Both the position numbers and the translations under genes were made by a program. A stretch of DNA of 64,000 bases from Allodiplogaster sudhausi (lineage: Eukaryota; Nematoda; Chromadorea; Rhabditida; Diplogasteridae). Each line of letters begins with the position of its first letter. Within the stretch, counting starts at the first letter, position 1. The notes below the pieces were generated by a model. It saw only the letters and a program-made list of their open reading frames with translations. It made no database searches and was not told where the DNA came from. Where the stretch lies: positions 12,236,001 through 12,300,000 of the forward strand of contig CALZFC010000006.1 in assembly GCA_945643635.1 (NCBI GenBank), in the 5' to 3' direction. Shown in pieces: positions 57,686-64,000 of this stretch.

Positions 57686-60269
57686 TCCGACTGATGTTGC
57701 CAGCCAAGGAGGAGCTTATCAACTCCTCCTCTTCCTCTTCTAAAGAAGACACTTCTCCGGATCAGGCGAGCGAGATAACACCGACATAAAATAGATATCA
57801 GATATACGCAAATCAGCCTGCATATTCATCGTGTAAACTTCACATAAAATAGCCTCTCCCCAAACTATTAAAAAAGGGTAGCAAAATGCACATAAAAAGA
57901 TGCCATTGAACCGCTTGGGAGAAAGCCAGCTGATTTTCAAACGTATCTTCTGCATTTCGCACAACCAAAACACCATGTTGTTAACAATGAACATCTAAAC
58001 CATAAAACAGTGCAATAATTCATGATGTAATCAGTGATTTTCTCTAAATAATTAATTTCTGAAGCATGAACAGCTGCGCCAGAGTGGATAAAAGACCTTT
58101 AAAGATCTTGAATGGTGTTCTCATGGCAAGTATGTGTGGTGCAACGTTGAAATATTTGGCGCTTTCTTTAAATTTAGTCTCCTGGCGGGGAAATCTTACA
58201 TGTTTATAAAACATGTCGAATAATGTTTAAATGTAATTATAATAATTATCATTGTCTGATATCACTCACCACTTCAAAAACAACGATATAACCACATTTT
58301 ACTTTGACAACTGTTCTCTACGTGTAAAATCTACATTTACAGGCAAACACACCTTTCTACTGGAAAAAGGAGAGATTGTTGGAGAAAAATAAATATTAAA
58401 AAGAAATACGTTACCCTATCTGAAAATGGTCCCTTGTGTAGCGGAAGAGTGATAGAATGTGAGATTCAACTCAAACAAACATGCTTTCGAGAAGCTGCCT
58501 CACAACTTCATCTCTTCTTTCACTTGCAAATTCTGTTCTCATGCATTCTCTCTCCTTCGTCTTCTCTGCCGATGTTGTATTTATTATTCAGGATGATGTT
58601 ATTCATCCAAAAACTCCTACTTCTTGAGAAAACGTAACGAATCACATGAAGCGACTTGTTCTTCTCTCATTCATGCAAATACAGATTATCACATCCCTTC
58701 CTCATCCCACAGCACTCTGGATTTATGTTCATGCTTATGGTGTAGAGGAAGAGAATGAGGAAGGAAAGACTAGGGAGCCACGAGGGTGTTGGCCGCTCGG
58801 GAGGCTGTCTTGGCAGCCATCTGAGGGGTGGCGCAGCGATGTTATATGGCCTTTAGCAGACCAACACAAGACATAGTTTCTGTTTCCTATTAGCTTAAGG
58901 TACAGCTAACAATAAGACATTTTCTTCGCGCATTGAAATTACAGTGATTCCCAGGTGGCTCTATGTACATACATGGTTCGCATGAAAAGCCTGTAATTAC
59001 TCCCTGTTTGTGGTGCACTCGCCTCCGTCTGCGCAGTCCGTGATGGCTGCATATCCCATGGCGAGTGTCAACTGGGTGCCACTCTAGTACGAGGAAATAA
59101 GAGCTGGCTAAACCTCAAGCACATTTTAAGGCACAGAATTTGCAGGCTGACTTTGAACACTCGAAGAACTTCTCTGGCTGGCGAGAAGTTTCTCTTCGAA
59201 GTATACACAACTAAGTCCGCGTTATTTTCACCTGACCGTTTCCTCGTTGCGTTGAATTATTGCTCGACTTGCTGGAATGAGGTTATTAATGAAAGAGATG
59301 AAAAAGAGATTGTTGAGGCAAGTCGGTTTATGATGTCGACCCTTTTGACTTTCTGCATCATTCTGCCTTCTTTCTTTTCTCGCCGTTCTAGAATCACTTT
59401 AGAAAATTCCTTAATTGTTTTAGGAACGGCTGAAATTGAAAATACATCTATTTGGAAGTCGCGCGCTTCCATTTACGGCTTACTTAGGTAGGCGAGGCTT
59501 AAATGGCACGGAGTGGCGTGGCCTCTGAGGGTGTGTCGAAGGCGGAGAAGGGGATTTGCAGAGACAGTGTGAATGGAGAGACTGGCAGAGAGAGAGAGAG
59601 AGAGAGTGGAGGGGGAGAGAGGGAGTGGCTACAGTGGGAGAGAGGGCGATGTCTTCCGTTTTTCTGGCTTCAGCCCTCGACACCTCCAGCTGTCCACATC
59701 CACCATTCCAAGTTCTTACTTGGTGAGCTCTGGGTCCGTGGCAACTTCGCTAGTATTTCTCCTTTTTTCTTCTCCTTCACTACTCCAATCTTTACATTTT
59801 CCCACTGATCCTCGCTCATGTCTTGTTCCTGTGGGAAGTATTTCACAGATGCTATTACATTAGTCGACTACAGACAACAGTAATCAATCGTGAAATGACC
59901 TACTGACACCTCTCATTGTCTGTATTTTCTTCATTTTCTGCACGCATCTTCATTCAACTCTTTTTTCATTAACAAAAAACGGGAATTTTGCCCCTTCTTT
60001 CCAACGCTTTTCATGTAATCATCGAAAGAGTAAAGAGATCAAAATATGCTGTTGTGAGTACTTTCTTAGATGCCTTTTCGAACTTCCTTTTCGTTCTTCT
60101 CTATTTTTTGCTCGGTTGCTTCAGCCTTTTTTTTAAGTGGTTTCACTGAAGTCTTCTCGCTAATCGTGCAATTTTCAGCTGCGCTATCTCGGGCACAGAA
60201 GGAACAAGAAAGAGCGAGAGAGTGAGGGAGATAAGGATAGGGATAAAGGAGGAAAAGAGGATTAGGGAA
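57686..60269. other. Intergenic, no supported gene
   Basis: Divergent promoter region for the ABCC gene (minus) and the next plus-strand gene. A single unspliced 112-codon plus-strand frame at 59153-59491 begins with ATG but has no family resemblance or splice context. A GA tract lies at 59588-59606. Nothing else recognised. Confidence 0.5.
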
Positions 60270-61266
60270 ATGAACTGCGAGTGTCGACTGATCTGTCTTT
60301 GTCTTCTTCTCTTCTCTTTCACAAGCGCGGAGATTTCATTGCCGGGAGATTTCCTCTACGGACTTCAAGGTCAGCGCACTTATATCATTTTCCTCGTCAG
60401 TTGTCTATAATCTGTATTTTTTTTATATGCTCCCTCGTTTTCAGGAGAAGGCAACAACAATGATATCATTGCTAGTTACGTCAAGCGACGCTTCCAATCA
60501 ACAGAGTTAGCTTCTCTCATCATTCTCACTGCTCACTCTATTAGAGATATCTTCAATCACTGTCCCGTTCTGTACACTCGAGAAAGAATACGGTAGATTC
60601 CATTACAGCACCCCGAAGCGGACTCCAGCCCGGCCACTCTCGCTCTGTCTCTTCTACCACAACTGCTACACTTCTTCCCAGAACGAACGAGTCCGCAACT
60701 ACTTCGACCACATGTCCGGAGTCATCGGCAACCGTTTTCCGACTCCGAGCAAAGGAGAGTGACCACTGGAGGCCATTCTCGCAGTCCGCTCTGGATGACA
60801 TTCAATGGTTTGGCGGGCTAAGGGATGGAATTGAGTATCTCTATCCAACGTCCTTCATTTGCTCTATCTCCTCTTGCGTTGTTCAGCAGCAGGAATGTGA
60901 TTGCTGTGCAAGTTCTTCTTCTCCTTTTTTGTTATTCTGGTAATTCTCGATTCTTCGTTTGTTTCTGGTTCTCCCATTTGTGCTGACCTTAGAGGCACGA
61001 GTGTGATAAAGGGAGAGTCCAAGTTATTCTTGTCATTTTCATGGTGAAGGAGTTTGCTTCCTTTTCCTGATTCAATGCAGCTTGCCCAGAAGACATCCAA
61101 ACACGGCATTGGAGTGCCCTTTGCAGGTGATATTGTTGTCCGTGGCCGATATGGAATTGTAAATGAATACAAGGATTGCACATGCATGAGGGAAAAACTG
61201 AAAGGGAAAGGGGAAGAAGTCTGGAGAAAGCTGGATGAGTCGGAGGAGGTAATGAAAGACAGTTGA
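60270..61266 (+). CDS. Unidentified secreted protein with Ser/Thr-rich region
   Basis: Not recognised. ATG 60270 begins a clear signal peptide (MNCECRLICLCLLLFSFTSA). Exons 60270-60369, 60445-60505, 60547-60834, 60887-60911 and 61081-61248 join in phase. Visible segments: GEGNNNDIIASYVKRRF, a Ser/Thr/Arg-rich stretch (SRSVSSTTTATLLPR, ESATTSTTCPE) suited to O-glycosylation, HWRPFSQSALDDIQWFGGL, then KHGIGVPFAGDIVVRGRYG and a Cys pair in KDCTCM. If the last donor (GTAATG) is unused the frame stops at TGA 61264-61266; otherwise further exons follow. Function unknown; extracellular location inferred from the signal peptide. Confidence 0.5.
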
Positions 61267-61409
61267 TGGAGGACATGGAAAGTGCCATCTTCAGCGGCAG
61301 CCATGATCCCTCTCCAGGGAGGGAGAGAATGCCAGGGGAGAGGGGCGAGGACGCACCCCGATCTACACTCTTCCCTCTCTACTCCCTATTCATAATTGGA
61401 GTTGCGAGT

Positions 61410-61449
<40 letters not shown>

Positions 61450-62557
61450 GGGAACAATGAGAAAGACAGAGAGACATGGGGAGAGAAGTTAGAGAGAAGA
61501 ATTCTTCGTTTGCCAGCCGGTCTACAGTGAGTGAAGAAGCCAGACAATGATACCCTTCCCCCTCTTGGGGAGAGCATCTCCCTGCCAGTTCTCTCTACTG
61601 CCTTGGCATCAACTTCAAGCCACCTTCCACCTCCAATTGCCCTCATTCTCAAGTTATCCTCGTTCCCAAACGAAGTTATGAAATTGCCCGTAGACTCCTG
61701 AGAATCATTTTTGCTCTTGAATCTTATTTCCCTTTTTTCTTCGCTCTACTCGCCGTCTACACCCGAGCAATTTGATATGAGGGCATTTTTCTGTTTTGTT
61801 AGCTCGCCTTCTGACTTCGTTATGAAAGTGATAGAAGTGAAAAGAGAGTCAATTGGCTACAACTTTCTCCTCTTCTTCTCCCACGCTGATCTACGTAATT
61901 AGTGACTTCCCTCTCTGCACTTCCTTGGCAGAACCGTAGCGCATGTTTGGTCCTACAATTATAATTAAAGTACAAAGTTGTTCTTAACTAGGTCTGACTT
62001 TCTCAGGGCAGAAGTGTACTTGGCATGGTACGGTCCGCGAACTTTCAAGAAGGCTGAGAATTGCTCTATTCCCAACTCGCTTCCGAAGTTTTATGTAACA
62101 ATTTTTCTGAACTGGCATGGCTAGAGGAGTACTTTAGTGCACGAATTATCCGAATATTAAAAGTAGAAATGAAACATCTTCACCGTTTTTGTTCCCGCTC
62201 GTAACTCTCGTTCAGATCTCTGCATGAATTTATAAGCATGGATATAAATTGGGTGAATTTTTTTCTCAACATACTCCATCTACAAACAAAAACGGAAATG
62301 CGGGTTCACTTTCCCCCTTCAGTTTGATTTCAGTGCTATCATCTTGTTCACTTTCGGACCATCTCGGACTGTTTGCCCAGCAGGACAGATCAGCATAAAA
62401 TAGAGAGGAGAAAAGGGAAGAGACCTTGGAAGGACCAGACGGAACTGGAAGAGGACGGACAGAGAAAAGCTGGAAGGCTTTGACAACATCGAATGAAGTT
62501 TTGTCACCCGAGGAAGAAGTACTCTGGAGGAAGAAAGAGAGAAAGTCTACGGTGGCG
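61267..62557. other. Gap between two secreted-protein genes
   Basis: Possible further exons of the preceding gene, not resolved. A GA tract lies at 61409-61445. A minus-strand stretch at 61650-61555 (MRMRAIGGGRWLEVDAKAV) is open and coding-like but isolated. Confidence 0.4.
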
Positions 62558-63718
62558 ATGAGGAGTTTATCAAGGAAAAGAAGAGAAAAGCTCTCTTCGC
62601 TCTTCTTTCTTCCAATTCTCATTCAATTCTCTGCAATTGTCCAGTGTCAGCTTGTCCACTTCCACTTTCATCTCTTTTTTTTTTAAATTATGCTCCATTG
62701 CACTTACGTAATTCATCAAAATGTTTGTTTGTAATTCTCTTAGTTTGTTTTTTTTTAGCTCGTCCGTTTCGGATTTGTACGCTGGAGAACAGCAGCTTCG
62801 CGAATAGCCAGTTCTTCCAGAGGGTTGAGTTACAGACTTCCGAATTATGCGTTGAAAGGTGAGATTCAGCTCTGGTCATCTGTATGAACATACATACTAT
62901 GTACATACAGTACCGTCCAACATTGTTGGCTCCGCGATTATTAATCCGATTAATAGGATTAATTAACTTAATTTAAATAATTCAAACTCAAATTGCGGAG
63001 CGGGAACCCATTTTCTTGCTCTTTTCTCTACAGATAAGTAATTTCCCGATATGGAATAAGCATTCATCAAGTTAAATTGAGAAAATGCCATAAAATGACA
63101 GAATTCTGAAAGGGTGGTCGTTCTTTATCGCAATGATATAAATAATTATATACTGTTTGTACATATGTACATACTTATTTAATGGCATTGCATGAACCAA
63201 GAACTAGAAAGAAGAGAATGGTGAAGTATTATTTGAGATGCATTGACCACCTTGTTTACTGCCGCGCCGCTGTATTCCACCATCGGCCCAATAACGTCAG
63301 TTGCACAAACTCGTTAGAACCTTCATTTTCTATCACTTCTCGTATTCTCACATTAAACGGAGTGAGTCTATGAACAAGAGATGTAAGTCAAGGGACTCAT
63401 CACATTTTGTAGATGAATGGAATTTGTGAGTTATATTCGGAGTCGTCAAGAGGATTCGAACCTCTGGAACCTTCGGAGGAAGCAGAGTCCACGATCTACG
63501 AGCTTAGGGAAGGTTGCGTAGGAAACACGGATCGAGACTTCATCAGCAATATAAGCGAAGAGATGAGGAGGAAACTCGCGAAGCAAGGACGACCTGATGG
63601 TGAGAAAGACAAATTGAGAGTGAGATCAATGATTCATTGCGACTGCTCTGAAGAGATAGACGACCGCAAAGCTGATGCAACTCTAAGGGAAGATCGACAA
63701 CTCAGCGGGGACGAAGAG
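62558..63718 (+). CDS. Unidentified secreted Cys-containing protein, 3' end uncertain
   Basis: Not recognised. ATG 62558 opens a basic then hydrophobic signal peptide (KLSSLFFLPILIQFSAIVQ). Exons 62558-62645, 62759-62858, 63208-63361 and 63413-63718 join in phase (216 codons so far). Segments: FRICTLENSSFANSQFF, ELCVERKKRMVKYYLRC, HLVYCRAAVFHHRPNNVSC, GICELYSESS, then an acidic, charged region with CDC. Asn-glycosylation sites occur in ENSS, NNVS and NIS. The last donor (GAG|GTTCAC) leads into a GA tract at the window edge, so the gene probably continues. The cysteine spacing faintly recalls small secreted nematode families, not enough to name one. Confidence 0.5.
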
Positions 63719-63802
63719 GTTCACTTCACCAAGAATCAAGGACACGCCGTACGCACTGTCGTTCTTATTTATCTTTCTTTTCATTTGGTCGGATATATCA
63801 GC

Positions 63803-64000
<198 letters not shown>

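Noticed and set aside
59153..59491. 112-codon plus-strand ORF with ATG
   Set aside because: No recognisable motif, no splice or promoter context, AT-rich; not enough to call a gene.
63441..63480. Minus-strand sequence resembling a tRNA T-arm (AGAGG-TTCGAAT-CCTCT) plus an acceptor-like TGACGAC
   Set aside because: No matching 5' acceptor strand, D-arm or anticodon arm is found at the right distance, and the segment lies in frame within an exon of the secreted-protein gene.

Overview
The window is eukaryotic and metazoan. Genes are split by many short introns (often 45-80 nt) and the sequence carries heavy (GA)n/(CT)n microsatellite load. No operons, rRNA or convincing tRNA genes were seen. 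The gene content (odd-paired/Zic factor, astacin with ShKT domain, OAC-type acyltransferase, ABCC5-like transporter, cysteine synthase-like enzyme, carnitine acetyltransferase) fits a small-genome ecdysozoan, most likely a nematode or near relative. That assignment is inference from family content only. Exon models were built by hand from splice signals, reading phase and remembered family motifs, so individual boundaries carry some uncertainty.

Layout. <1-2183 (-): doublecortin-domain protein running off the left edge. 4887-6812 (+): cysteine synthase-like enzyme, complete. 7453-10634 (-): membrane acyltransferase with C-terminal SGNH domain. 10828-14083 (-): astacin metalloprotease with a long helical prodomain and a C-terminal ShKT domain. 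16949-18084 (-): unidentified multi-exon gene. 18912-24478 (+): Zic/odd-paired zinc-finger factor behind a GC-box/CCAAT promoter. 25729-27209 (+): secreted Gly/Tyr/Ser/Pro/Gln repeat protein with an in-frame TAA. 27310-27666 (-): weak membrane-protein fragment. 27950-31477 (-): M14 carboxypeptidase with a GPI-like tail. 31730-34380 (-): unresolved exons. 35478-38750 (+): carnitine O-acetyltransferase, complete, ending in a peroxisomal AKL signal. 39207-41416 (-): lysosomal-type acid phosphatase with a membrane anchor. 42690-43263 (-): 54-residue putative secreted peptide. 44719-45582 (-): EGF-repeat protein. 47857-57685 (-): ABCC5-like transporter. 60270-61266 (+) and 62558->63718 (+): two unrecognised secreted proteins.

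Mobile and repeat content. A 514-bp foldback MITE with an exact 8-bp target duplication sits in the intron that splits the second Walker A motif of the transporter. A second candidate element with TTAA flanks lies in a carboxypeptidase intron. Several pyrimidine-rich minisatellites occupy introns and intergenic DNA. One has 11 units of two alternating lengths and creates spurious long open frames.

Most unusual trait. Introns beginning with GC rather than GT recur in at least five genes, each supported by phase and protein-family continuity. No prokaryotic-style system was found. The genes look like unlinked single-copy loci (secretion, lysosome, peroxisome, transport, development) rather than a functional cluster.
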